From contig OZ035960.1 in NCBI GenBank assembly GCA_964034945.1, forward strand, positions 16,773,403 to 16,837,402: a stretch of DNA of 64,000 nucleotides. Reading direction: 5' to 3'. Within the stretch, counting starts at the first letter, position 1. Each line of letters opens with the position of its first letter. This stretch comes from Chrysopilus asiliformis (taxonomy: Eukaryota; Arthropoda; Insecta; Diptera; Rhagionidae). Positions 23,726 through 35,310 of the stretch are shown piece after piece. Made by a program: the position numbers and the translations under genes. The notes beneath the pieces are model-generated. The model was given only the letters and a program-made list of their open reading frames with translations, made no database searches and had not been told where the DNA came from.

Positions 23726-24659
23726 CCCTCTATTACTCAAGCAATGACGACATACGTATGTCAACCGTTAACGCCGCGGATGACATAACTGCTGCTTAGG
23801 AAGTATTCATCGTAGCCAGCTGTGTTCTCATTGGTCGAAAAGGCCAATCGTAGCCTCAATCGCAAAAGTAATCGTTAATGTGATACGGCTATAAGACTTT
23901 TCAAAAAGATTTTTTGGCGTGATCGCAAAAAACTTTTTTTCAGAAAAAAACATAAAGTTTAGAGATTTTAATTTTCAAAAAACTGGAAATTTTTGAACGA
24001 GTATAAAAAAAAACTTCTGTGCATGAAAATAAAAAATTTGTTAACCCCAGTAGTGAAATTCATATTTCACACCCTAAAATACGCCCAATGAATTTAAATC
24101 TCTCACTCCCAACAAAATCCGTCTGCCACGATTTCGTATTCTATTCTAATGAAACTAATAGAGAAATAACGAAATTAGATTTAAACTTATTAGAAAAAAA
24201 AGAAAGAAATTTCGAAATTATCTTTCATCAGTTTCAAGCAATTGCGAAAAGCGAAAGAAATTCTTTAATGAAAACCGCCAACCACAACCAACGCGAAAAT
24301 CTTCGATGACGTAAAATCATTCTCTCAACAAGATAATTTGCCATTATTTTCAGCAGCTTCAAGCATCCCACACGTCTCCTACTTAATCAGTGCCCATAAC
24401 TTTTATGAATTGGTAAAATTTCTAATTCATAATTATTTTCATTTGAATATCATTCAAAGAAATATGGCAACCGCAATTTGTTAAAACAAAAATTCGAATA
24501 ACAAACTTTTGCGAAAGTTACAAATTCCGGAAACCAAGCAATTATGATATGAATCTGTATATCGCTAAAAAAAAATTAGCAATTTATCTTGAAAATTTCG
24601 TATGCACACTTTTAGGCGATACCCCCTGAGACGAGTATAACTGCATAAAAATTAATTAA
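23726..24659. other. No gene seen
   Basis: A 96-codon plus-strand open frame (24019-24309) is rich in N, K, E and I and has no recognised domain. It is not called. Confidence 0.4.
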
Positions 24660-25250
24660 GACGTCAAAAAGTCTGTTTCCACTTCCTCCTGATTGTGTTC
24701 CGGTCTCGTAAATTGCCACATCCACAAAATCTCATAAAGATGATAAACTCTCGCCGGGGTTAATTAATTGGATGACATCGCAGCGGCCACTTACATTTGT
24801 TAATTAGTGCAACAAACTAATTGAGAGATGACAGCACCACAGAGGCTACTGTCGGTTTATATTAATGACCGACGGTCAAGTCAGAACCTCTTTCACGACT
24901 CTATATAACTTTCTAGTGTTCAATTCTATTGCATAAAGATTTTTGCAGCATCAATGGATCGTAGAGTCACTACCCCAGTGCTACAAATTAGCCCAACATC
25001 AGCATGAAATACGAGTTATACAGCATCACACAAGAGTCATGCTCATAAAACTGGCCATGCTTACATCGCACTCGATGCTTGGCCATAATCCCTCTGAATA
25101 TGTGGCTAATAAAGGATGATGTGGCTTACACATACAACACCATAACGTTTGTCGCATAAATATGCTGGCGATGTAAAAACTTGGCAATTGGTACCTACTT
25201 TCTTTACTGGAGCAAGGGTACAAGTTACTTCCTATGCAGACCTATAACTT
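24660..25250. promoter_or_regulatory. TE-poor island with homeodomain-type sites
   Basis: Less A+T-rich than its surroundings and free of repeats seen elsewhere. Near 24755-24830 it has GGTTAATTAATTGGATGAC, TTGTTAATTAGTGC and AACTAATTGAGAG, three TAAT-core sites in about 70 bp. It also has a TATATAA at about 24902. It could be an intronic enhancer. This is inference from composition and motifs only. Confidence 0.25.
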
Positions 25251-25434
25251 TTAACTATTCTCCCAAAAAGCTGGGTGACAATGAATAATAGTTGGTTTTG
25301 ATATTGAATATTTGTAAATTCTACAATATTATCATCAAAAAATAGTGACGTGTACAAATTGGATAGAAAAAAAAACACTTTTAAAAGCCCGTCCTAAAAT
25401 TTTGAATAATTTACGCTATAATGTGCTAATCATA

Positions 25435-26060
25435 GGGGTTGTCCATAAAATACGTAACACTATTAGGGAACCGGGATCTAAGGTAATGTAATGGCAGTAC
25501 TACACTCCATACACAAATCGCAGAAAAGTCTAACGAAGGGTAGGGAAGGGTGGGACAAAGACCTATAAAGGGCACAGCCCTTTATTGTCTTATGTATCTG
25601 TCTGTCAGTTTCACTGGCAGTCTGTTTGTTCGCTTACAACTCGAGAACCACTGAACCGATAAGAATCAAATTTCCGAGAGTTCCTTTTACTATCAGGGGG
25701 CGGGGGGGCTTGGTCAATATTCTTACTCTAAAATCTCCTTCCATATTACCTCCTGAACCGTTTAAGACATTTTGATGCAATTTTGTTTATCAGAGAAGTC
25801 ATTTTTCAAGGTAAATTTATTTCTAACAAAATCAACCCTCCTTTCCTTTGAACCGCAATACAACCACCAAAACATGTTGATCCGGTTTTCGGCATTAATG
25901 ATTGTCCATAAAGTTCCGCTAATTTCACGCTAATTTTCGCCTTTTCTCGCCAATTATTTGTGTGAATTTTTGTGGGAAATTTAATTCCACCGTCACACTC
26001 TCTCAGACCTCCTCCCCCGTAATTGTGTGACTTCTTTTATGGAAACTTTTTGCCCGTCTA
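25435..26060. repeat. Cluster of dispersed repeats (E, D-like, E)
   Basis: Family E occurs at about 25436-25565 (TGTCCATAAAATACGTAACA) and 25905-26055 (ends TGTGTGACTTCTTTTATGG). Between them at about 25595-25720 lies a D-like block: CTGTCTGTCAG, then AACTCGAGAACCACTGAACC and GAATCAAATTTCCG. Confidence 0.6.
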
Positions 26061-27499
26061 CACCACCCTCTTTAATTGCGGCAGGTCTACAGCCCCCTAG
26101 TATCAAAGTAGTCTGCAAAGCTAGAGAATTTTACTTATTTTTATCCTGGTGGTTTTAAAAACATTAAAAAACAATTTTTTTTCGGCACAATCCGTGCAAC
26201 GAATTCGATGGATGTTTTATCGATTTCATTATATTAGAGATAATAAATATCTGTTTTTACTCAGCCTATGAATTTTTCGATTTCTGTCGATAGAACCCTT
26301 TAGCAAAATGCAACAAATCGTTTTCTTTATACCCATTAATTAGATGACACTAATTTTATTAATCCAAAAAGTATTTCCAAGAGAACACTGTATAGCAACA
26401 TCATGTGTGGACCACAGAATAAAATTATCCTTAATCGAAATCTTATGTTTGCTCAACTTTTTCCCAACTTGGCTACTCACTCCGTCAATATATTAAATCA
26501 CATGGGAAGGTGAGAAAGTACATGATTTGATTTTAACATTAAACTTTGGCACCAAACTTGACTTTCATTCAATGCAAGCAAACAAAGAACAAAAAAAACT
26601 TCAGACTGATCGTACACCTAATAGGGATTTATTACTGCCGTCCAAGGAGAAGTGCGCTCCTCTTCATTTTGATTTTCTTCAGAAAATGTAAATAAGAAAA
26701 AAGAATAAACAATTTGAAGAGAGTGCTGGAATTCTATCCCGGTCTATAAAATAGAAAATCACAGAAAGACCAGAACCGCAATAAAGAAATGGAAGTCAAC
26801 CATAACAAGGCCAACAGCAACAAAACCAACCGTGTTCGCCTATCCCTTTCAATGTTTATAAAACGAAACCGAAATATGTCCACCTACAGCAACTACTACT
26901 ACCTACCAACTATCCAGAATCCCGATCAACCGAGTAACCAACCAGGGAATAAATTTCAATTACCGTGGACTACGGCAACAGAATATCCTGAGTACAAGTT
27001 TATACGATAAGAAAAACAAAAGGAGGTCAAGGGTTACACGACGTGCTCAGACGTCCTTTTTTTATTACCATTAAAGCTTTTTCAGTTGATTTCGGTTTCC
27101 TGCTTGGAGATGGCAACGGCGAACCGAAGAAGTTTTAATCGAAAGGGATTACAAATTTATAAAATGTATCTAAGAGCCCTCCGATAAGCATAATGATAAT
27201 CACCAGAATAAGTTTTCACATGAGAGACAGAAAAAGATCTTCGGGAAATTCTGATAGGGTAAAATGATACAAACGGATTTGAATATTTTATCAAAAAACT
27301 TTTAGAAAATTAATTCTCTAATGGAAATAGTATCATTAGCCGATTTTACACCTTCCTTCAACCGGACGTATTTGCTCTATTTTAGTACGTCAGAGGGGAT
27401 CGGAAACTACCGGGGAAAAGCACCGCTCTAGGCCTGGGTGCAACCACACATAAAAAAGCGAATGGTGTTCTTCTCGCATCAACTAGAAAAATTTACCTA
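26061..27499. other. No gene seen
   Basis: A 73-codon open frame at 26789-27010 (N, P, Y, S rich) is not recognisable. Otherwise A+T-rich unique-looking sequence. Confidence 0.4.
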
Positions 27500-27771
27500 C
27501 ACTCAGAAAAATGTCCAGGTCAACTTTTTGTCAGGTTAACTCTGACCTTACAGAGGTGTCTGTAAGCCAGCTAGCGGTCAGAGTTAACCTGTCTAAGGTC
27601 AACTCGTGCAGCTCCCAATGCCCTACTTCACCTGCTGGTGGCTTAATTTCAAAATTTCTCCGACCACAGGTCAACTCAGTTTTACTTGCCCACATGCAGG
27701 CGAACGCGCGCCTGCCCGAGGCCAATTACGCCGTATGTAGGTCGTCGAGTTAGCCTCCATTTTTCTGAGTG
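27500..27771 (-). mobile_element. 272-bp MITE, copy 2 of an inverted pair
   Basis: Reverse-orientation twin of 19325-19596, again flanked by TA (27498-99, 27772-73), with intact ends CACTCAGAAAAATG and CATTTTTCTGAGTG. The near identity points to recent spread. Confidence 0.92.
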
Positions 27772-27959
27772 TACACATTTAAATGAGGAAACAGTGAACA
27801 AAATCTTTTTGGAAGAAAATTTTCTCTCGCATTTTTGTTTTTGATTGCATTTTTCTCTAGGAAGGTGTGTTGGCCGTGCATGAAAAAAATGATAAGGGAA
27901 AAAGAAAACTAAAAGTAATTTAAAAGCAAATTTTTTGTTAACCGTGAAGTTCTGTCCAT

Positions 27960-28205
27960 ACCAGGAAAAATATTGTATTCATGACGGAGACTGACTCGAG
28001 AACGGGGCAAATAGAATCTTCCGATCACGCAAAATTATGAGGATGTCCGTGCATCGGTCTGTCGGTCTGTCGGTCTGCCTGTCAATCTGTCCGTTTTACG
28101 TATATCTTAAATAACTCGAGAACACTTTGACCTAGCGACTTGAAATTCTTTGTAAATGAATTTTACGAAAATCGTAGTTTTTTTATCAACTTTTGGAAAA
28201 GTGAC
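27960..28205 (-). repeat. Family A, partial copy
   Basis: Reversed order: ATTGTATTCATGACGGAGAC, GATGTCCGTGCATCGGTC, a short GTCGGTCT tract, TTTTACGTATATCTTAAATA, CTCGAGAACACTTTGACCTA, GCGACTTGAAATT and ACGAAAATCGTAGTTTTTTT. It is followed by an A+T-rich segment with repeated TTTACTATTTT words (28208-28331). Confidence 0.75.
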
Positions 28206-29771
28206 CTGCTTAGTAGTAAAATTTACTATTTTGTAATTAAATTGAGTATTTTTGTTATTCAAATTAACTATTTTAGTAATAGCCACGATTTCCGATTATA
28301 AAATAGTTAGATTTACTATTTTTTTCCTTGCGTGAACCAAACGAAGTTCGTAGTACAAATTTTATTGATTATTTTTCTTGCATTTCCTTTGTTGAACTCC
28401 ATGGAATATAATTTTGGAAATTTCCATGGGATACAATTTTGTTTATCATTTCATATAAACATTTTTGAACATTTTCAACGATAAATTTTGTAAACTTTTG
28501 GTCTAAAACTTTGTGCATAAAATTTCCAGCCCATATAAAATTAAAATCTCGTATAAAATTTCAGAACATCCCTTATAGAGATAAAAATCAACTAAATTAT
28601 TACCTTGACAACCTTACAAAACACTTTTATATAAAGAGTCTTACTTTATCTGTGTGTGTAAAATATTTAACATTTTTATTAATTCAGTATAAAAGTTCTT
28701 TTTTCTCTAACAGTGAACCATTCATCCTTTTTAGAAAACCCTCAGAAAATCTAACAAAACTTTTTCACACAATCATCATAATTATCTGAATATCAAAAAT
28801 CTAAAATGAAATTCATTCTAAAAGTGTCCTTTTCACAGAATCCTTCTCCGTCGTAGTACCTCCTTTAATGCGCAAAACATTTTATTTATAACATAAGATC
28901 GCAACAGGATTCTAGACTGAATAATTAAGCAATCAATCCTTATAAAATACTGTGAAAAAAGAACTCCACTTTTATAGAAACTTTATCGCAATTTTCAAGT
29001 TTTAGCGTCATTAATTAACCAAAAACATAATGATTACCCTTTCGTGAGGTCATTGTCATATTCACGTACAATCAACTTTTCAGTTTTCTCGCTAATTTTC
29101 CATTACCTACACTTTTTTTTGGAAATTTCAATATTCGGTTGGTGTTTATTTTTAGCTTTTCTTTTTGCCTTCACTCAACATTTGTTAAATGTCACAGTAT
29201 TTAACTTTTCAATTTTATCTTTTGATCCTGAAATAAAGAGATAAACAGACAATAGTCTATATCCTGAGACGTAGTCCAATTCATCCAGGAGCAAAACAAT
29301 TTCCCACGGAAAATTCCGAAACAATCAAGTGATTAGACTTCGCTCCATTTAATTTTAAACACCATCTATCCGCTTTTTCTTCACCGGATGCGCAATCTTC
29401 ATCCCATTCTACGCCACCATCATCGCCACCTTTGATAAGACATGGCAAAGGAATGTTCTATTCTGTTCTACTCCTTCTGTTTGCTGTATCAAATTCAATG
29501 TTCTGCCATCTGGTTTAACAGATACTACTATAAAAAGGAAGCTATCGATTATTTTCCTTTCTGTGGAAAACACGTCTAAAATGGTATCAAACAATCTGGG
29601 GATGAGGAAACAATTGTTTGCCGTCCATCCGGGTACTATGACGGACCATCTCGATTACAGAATAGAAAAAAATTGTTTTGTTATTCATCGAATTATAAAT
29701 CTATTGTTTATTTTCGAATTAAAAGATGGCAATTTCTGTGTCCCTCCGATGACAAAACGGTATTAACCAGC
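28206..29771. other. No gene seen
   Basis: Very A+T-rich. Nothing beyond low-complexity open frames. Confidence 0.45.
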
Positions 29772-29889
29772 AGGACGCCAAAAAAAATCGGATCCAAACT
29801 GGAGGGCATCGGCACGTGACCGAGACCTCTGGGGAGAGAAACGATCCAGTAGACCAAGAACAGAAACCGGTCGTAGCACCGAAGAAGGC
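29772..29889 (+). pseudogene. RTE-type LINE reverse transcriptase C-terminal scrap
   Basis: One plus-strand frame reads NWRASARDRDLWGEK after a QDAK start. This matches the C-terminal region of RTE-clade reverse transcriptases (RPRLRW..D...IG..NWR..A.DR..WR) and the better preserved copy at 57766-57915. An A-run near 29782 carries a frameshift. Only about 40 codons survive. Confidence 0.7.
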
Positions 29890-31601
29890 TGTAGAAAAAT
29901 ACCTTACCTGAATAAAAACGAATTTTGATAAAAATTCCAATTGAAATATAATGTATGGAAAAGTTATGCAGAAATAAATTGTAAACACGACGAAAAAATA
30001 ACAAAACATTTTAATGTGTAGGTAGTTCTTCTACAGAGATAGAGGAAAACGGGGAGAGAGGATTGGGTAGTAAGGGACCTTTGTTATGGACAGTCACCCA
30101 GTGGAATAAAGTTTTCCTCCTTTGGCATGCTGACATCGAATTTCCAAGCACTTACAATACCTTTTCTTGGCCTACTACAATACAAAACTCAAGGTAAAAT
30201 CAGGATTCAAACATAAATGGTCCCAAGGAGTTAAAAAAGAGTAGCCACCAGAGGATGGAATAAATTCTGGTGAGATGCGGCGCGGGACATGGACAGAATC
30301 TCTATACCATGAGTTATAGCATTAAGGGTTAAGGCCTTAGGGATAGCCAACTTGATCTGTTTTGTATCGTTTATCGGCCGCTTAGTGAACTGTGACTAAA
30401 GGAATTACTTCAGGTCAAAACTGGAAGGATTCAAGAATCTCTCCTTTTGTTCAGTAAGATTAAGGATGATGTACCCTCCAGGCTTCAGGATGATAAGGTA
30501 TGGAGATAACTATCCCTGACAGCATGTTTTACAGCTGCTCAGCTACCCACCCAAACCCGCCATCGGGACACTCCCATTTGTCAGCGAAAGCACGCTGCTG
30601 GCCAGCGACGATGATAAACAACAAATCAAGGATTCGAGGATGGACTGACATCCTCATTGCTTACTCCTTGAAGGGTGACCGCCTGAAGTGAACTATGTAT
30701 AGATCGCCTGGAGGATATTGACCCCATATAAATACACGATGGCATGATAATGATATCCATCGCTTGTTTGTCTAGTCGGCATTAATTTCATTGCAAATCA
30801 GAGATAGGGAATGAGATAAAATCAAATTAATATGTATCTCCGTATAGCGCTGATTTCACTAATGAAAAAGCAATATAGCACGAGTTCAACACATTTCAGT
30901 GCATTTTTCTTGATTTTTCGAAATAGAAATCCATCTGACAAGATATAAAAAAAAAGAACGTTACATCCTTATATCCTGAAGGAATAGGGACTATGCCGCA
31001 CGGGTAAATCTAGCTGGGATAACCCCGAAAATCGAATTAGATACGCAAAGTGATGTCGTCCCTTATCTTTGATTTCGTTAGAGGAAAACCTTCTTTGCAT
31101 ACCGCCTGGATGATGATGGTAGGACGAAGGAACACATATTCTTTTTATGTAGCAAACAAACTCCCCAATTCTAGATCCGTGTCTATTCTCTGCTTATATA
31201 ATACACAATAATATCATGTTCGTTCTCGACTTGAATTGCTAACAAAATTGACATTAAAGGTCGTTGAACGCTTAAGGACCTTTTCGGTTGACGTTGCAGA
31301 AATTTTCAACGGCAGGGGAAGATTAACCGAAAACCGTTCAAATTTTTCCTATTATGTATGTGGATGGAATCTTTCTTGGTTGTTGAATACATCTACAAAT
31401 TACAGTGAAGTGCATTGAGAAACCACTTTAACTGTTTGAAATTAAGTGGGATTTTTTTAAGTATTTAAAAAAAACTGTGAAAAAGTTGTGGGTTCGCACT
31501 TTTGGTGTGCAAACAATATAAAATTGAGAGGATAAAGATTCTAAAAAAAATATAAAATTGAGAGGATAAAGATTCTTAATTGTCGAGTTTTTTCTTCCAA
31601 C
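29890..31601. other. No gene seen
   Basis: 30.1-30.75 kb has more G+C and looks unique, but open frames are short and unrecognisable. At about 31517-31577 a TATAAAATTGAGAGGATAAA block is duplicated in tandem. Confidence 0.4.
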
Positions 31602-31868
31602 AACACGTTGGCTACCAGCCAAAAAAACGCTTTCTCCGCTAGTATACACTGGGAAAAAACGCAAAAATCATTTCTGTACTTTGCGAGTCACCGGTGACTC
31701 AAACTCTTATTTCACTTTTGCACACTGTGAGGCACCGGTGAACATCGAAACTATAGGAATGTATAGTAAGCTCAATTTAACGACTACACTCAATCATGGA
31801 ACTTGAGAAACTGACGGTAATGACAATAGTGTGTGTACACCGGTGACTCACATGGTAGCCAACGTGTT
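31602..31868. mobile_element. Inverted-repeat element with CACCGGTG palindromes
   Basis: Perfect 16-bp ends AACACGTTGGCTACCA / TGGTAGCCAACGTGTT bound 267 bp. Inside, GAGTCACCGGTGACTC (about 31685), GAGGCACCGGTGAAC (about 31730) and ACACCGGTGACTCA (about 31838) repeat a palindromic core. I could not find a clear target duplication, so the superfamily is open. Confidence 0.75.
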
Positions 31869-32877
31869 AAGTGGTGGTAATATTTTTTTTTTTTACAAAA
31901 TATCACAACCCGAATTATCTCGAGCACTAATAATTAATTAACGGACTCTGCCCGGTGGGCTTTTGTCATCTAGGGGCCTTCAGGCTGTCGTTAAGAAACA
32001 CAAGATAGCAATTTTGAAATAATGGAATACCGTTAGATGCAATCCAGAAAAAATTTTGAGCTATTTTTTTATTGGCTTTACTCGTAGAAATGTTTTGAAA
32101 AAATTTTAAAGATTTCTCCCCACGGCACATCTTTCTGAAAAAAATATTGCTGCAGCGCATTTTCTACTATCTTTATTCCCAAAACATATTTTTCTTTTCT
32201 TTGAAAAAAATGTTTCTTTAAATACATATTAATCTTCTTAAGATATTTAGAGCAGATGAAAAGTGGAATTTTCCTCTTTGACCAGCTTGCAAAGAGACTT
32301 TTTTATGTGCATATTTGAAATTTCTAAAAAATATCTTTATCGGAATTTCTAAAAAAAATATCTTTATCGGCGAATCAAAATTAAAAGCCAGCGCTTAGTA
32401 ATAGCAATGTATGGCTCTCACAATGGTTAAATTTGCCCTGAGCCTAATTTATGTAATTACTAGTTTAACCCTACTAAGTTTATTGATGGGGAATATTGGT
32501 CTATTCAACATACAATTGAAATTTTTTTGTGATTTTCTTAAGAACAGTACGTCAGATCGAAAATCCAAATTGCAAAAAGTGTTTAGAATACAGTTTTGCA
32601 TACCTCTTCCATAATTCATAATCGAATTAAACTACACTCCTTTCTCCCCCTTTCAAAATTTGAATTTAAAAGCATTACCTCCAAAAAATGTGAAATTACC
32701 CGCTTTGTTCGATTTTTGTCTTATTTGGAGACAAAAAACCACGATATCTGGAAGTTTTCACTCATATCCGGGCTTGACTGTCGATTTTAAAACAACATAG
32801 GGGGTTGAACAGTATTCAAATCTTTTTTAAATCTTTACCTTATTCAGTATTAGATAAAAGCGTGTTTTAGTACTCAC
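31869..32877. other. No gene seen
   Basis: A 25-bp tandem (AAAATATCTTTATCGG twice, 32325-32372) is the only structure noted. Confidence 0.45.
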
Positions 32878-32958
32878 CGATTTTCCTTCGCGCGCGCCAC
32901 AGCACGGGCGGAACCGTGTTACCTGGGGCAGCCAGCGTGACGGTCGTTAATCAAAAAC
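32878..32958 (-). other. Candidate non-coding (5' UTR-type) exon
   Basis: On the minus strand, TTGTTGTTCTTTTTTTGCAG is an excellent polypyrimidine tract and acceptor. It is followed by 81 nt of much higher G+C than the surroundings and then the consensus donor GTGAGTA. All three frames carry a stop (TGATTAA at the start, or TAA in mid-exon), and there is no ATG, so an internal coding exon is excluded for this exact interval. A non-coding leader exon or lncRNA exon fits. The longest open stretch reads VTLAAPGNTVPPVLWRARRK before the donor, which I do not recognise. No partner exon can be proved inside the window; 53.7 kb on the same strand is one possibility. Confidence 0.45.
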
Positions 32959-33636
32959 CTGCAAAAAAAGAACAACAAAATAGAATAATATAAAACATGT
33001 CAAAATTACAAAATCTCAAAAATCGATTTAATTTTTCACTTTATCAAAAGACTTATTTAAAAATTGTACGTGCCGTATCGCTTGTAAGCTAAAAATACAA
33101 CGTTGTGATTGCCATATTATATCAAGTTTTGAATATAACGACCGAGTATACATGAGCAGATGAATTGAAATGTGAAATGATTACGACTATATTAGTCACG
33201 CTATGTATTTATATTTCAGGGAAAATGCAAGACAATACAAAATGCCTCAATTTTTAATTTTAGAATATGCAAAAATTTCTTCCATTGCTTTTTACAGGAT
33301 AATATCAATTTCAGTCAATTACATAAAAGTCAATTTACGTTAAATACATGTCTAGTGGTATTACAGATTTTTTTTTCTTATCATAAAATATAAAATGAAA
33401 AATTTATATTTAATAATTAAAAATGTGATTCATGGAAAATTTAATTATGACATCAAACTTTATTAAAAGGGTTTTTAAATACTATTTTTCTATAAAGAAA
33501 TTCAGTTGACAACAAACTAAGTAACGTGTAAGAATGATAAGTAAAATTATACACAATTCGTTAAAATAATAATTGATTTTACTACGCTAAAGCATAGTGG
33601 GAACTTAATTTGTTTTTATCATTGAAAAAATATGTA
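32959..33636. other. A+T-rich DNA, no gene seen
   Basis: If the exon at 32878-32958 is real, this is intron upstream of it on the minus strand. Confidence 0.45.
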
Positions 33637-33778
33637 GGGGTGACCGGGGCTATTCCGAACGTTTTGTGTTTCGGCCGTCCTGGTGGCTGGATGTCGGCGA
33701 TTTCAATTTCGAAAAATCATCTATCTTATAGAAAATTCTGTGCTCTTCCAAGAACATTGTTAACCCGTCGGAGCATCG

Positions 33779-34320
33779 CAAATAGGCTTTTTTGGTCGAT
33801 TAATGAAATATGAATTTTCGTTCGAATTAGCCCCACGGTGGGGCTAATTCGTACAAAAGCGAGATTAGTGTTTTGAGGCGGTTTTTAAGGCGAGAAATGT
33901 AGAAAAGAGGTGAATAAAAAATAAAAAAAAGGAAATTTTGTTAAAAAACTCATTTGTTTTTATTTATGACTTCATTACCATCACATAGAAACAAATATGT
34001 TCGTATTAATTTTTGCGTTGATTTTTTGGAGCGGCCGCTGGCTTTTTCCGCAAATAGGCTTTTTTGGTCGATTAATGAAATATGAATTTTCGTTCGAATT
34101 AGCCCCACGGTGGGGCTAATTCGTACAAAAGCGAGATTAGTGTTTTGAGGCGGTTTTTAAGGCGAGAAATGTAGAAAAGAGGTGAATAAAAAATAAAAAA
34201 AAGGAAATTTTGTTAAAAAACTCATTTGTTTTTATTTATGACTTCATTACCATCACATAGAAACAAATATGTTCGTATTAATTTTTGCGTTGATTTCTTG
34301 GAGCGGCCGCTGGCTTTTTC
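33779..34320. repeat. 271-bp tandem duplication inside the pogo-like element
   Basis: The string GCAAATAGGCTTTTTTGG starts at 33779 and 34050. The two units are almost identical (one visible difference: GATTTTTTGGAG versus GATTTCTTGGAG), so the duplication is recent. Each unit contains a GCGGCCGC palindrome, rare in such A+T-rich DNA. Confidence 0.93.
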
Positions 34321-34368
34321 CGTGCCTTCGCGCCTTTCTTCCTTCTTACGTTTATATGTACGCACCAT
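34222..34368 (-). pseudogene. N-terminal remnant resembling pogo-type transposase
   Basis: Forty-eight codons from ATG at 34368: MVRTYKRKKEERREGTEK and on to a stop at 34222. Many pogo/jerky-type transposases begin with M(V/P)R(T/N)YKRK before a helix-turn-helix, which is the only basis for the call. No helix-turn-helix or DDE core follows. The reading frame enters the tandem duplication, which shows that the element no longer encodes a transposase. The frame is also open upstream of the ATG, but that part looks like untranslated leader. Confidence 0.45.
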
Positions 34369-35054
34369 CCTAAACCAAATCGTAAAAACTGCAATCAAAA
34401 TCATAAAAACGAAAAAATAAACAAAGAAAACACCGAAACACATGTAAAAAATCGCGTTCGAATCAGCCCCACCGAAAATGTACAGAATAGCCCCACACCC
34501 ATTTCTCGCAGTCAGAAACGCGCTCAACAGAAATACACGAACTGATCGACCAAACTATATTTCATTCCGAAAGAGCACTAATAACTTACCTTGTGTACAA
34601 AAATTCACAATGAAAACTTTGAAATAACTCTCAGAAATCGAAACTATCTGCGCAGAAAATATTTTCAGCGAACGCACGAAAAAACAAAAACAAACAAATA
34701 TGGCGTCGCATTGCCGAGAATGGTGCGCAACTACTGACGTTCGTTTACCGTGCCGAGAGCCAGCTTCACCTAAAATTTCCGCTCTCTAGCTCATCACAAA
34801 CGCGCGCACACTCAAATAGAAGAAAACTGCTGTGTTCGGAATAGCCTCGGTCTCCCCTACAATTTGAGAAAAAAAATTATGTTTAATCTGTGAAAGACAA
34901 TTAAAAATGCGGTTCATTTATACTTGAATTTTTCAGATTTCTTAATGACATCAATAAAAACAATCTCTGAAAATTTCATTCAGTAATTCCAACTCATTTA
35001 GTGGTTGTTAAGGACTTCAAGTACATGAGTTAGCAGGGATGGAACGCGGCACCT

Positions 35055-35310
35055 TGCGTTAAAAACGCCCAGTAAGCTCCCCTGAAAGTTTCATCGAAAT
35101 CGGTTCAGTGGTTCTCAATTTATTGACGAACAGAAAAACAGAAAGTAATATACATAAATCGAGGAAACAGGTAAGAAAGGAGGGGAACTTGAGATTGATG
35201 CGTCTTAAACCCGCCCATTGACGATAGTCAGGTCCCCAGAAAATTTCATCCAAACCGGATCAGTAGTTTTCCAGTTTTAAGCGAACACTCAGACAGACAT
35301 TTTTGTGAAA
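35055..35310 (-). repeat. Dispersed repeat family D, copy 2
   Basis: Reverse orientation of 5005-5300: GTAAGCTCCCCTGAAAGTTT, ATCGGTTCAGTGGTTCTCAA, AAATCGAGGAAACAGGTAAG, GGTCCCCAGAAAATTTCATC and a degenerate CAGACAGAC tract at the right. Both subrepeats are retained. Confidence 0.75.

Larger units (their letters stand above)
33637..34857 (-). mobile_element. pogo-like element (1.22 kb)
   Basis: Ends GGGGTGACCGGGGCTATTCC and GGAATAGCCTCGGTCTCCCC are inverted repeats with TA on both outer sides (33635-36, 34858-59). The theme AATTAGCCCCAC / GTGGGGCTAATTCG recurs as palindromes near 33825, 34100, 34450 and 34490. These look like subterminal binding sites. A minus-strand N-terminal transposase-like remnant and a 271-bp tandem duplication lie inside. 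The ends are related to those of the element at 18118-19068. Confidence 0.8.

Noticed and set aside
24019..24309. 96-codon frame, possible small gene
   Set aside because: Composition is that of A+T-rich random sequence, no domain, no splice or promoter context.
26789..27010. 73-codon frame rich in N, P and Y
   Set aside because: No recognisable family and no supporting signals.
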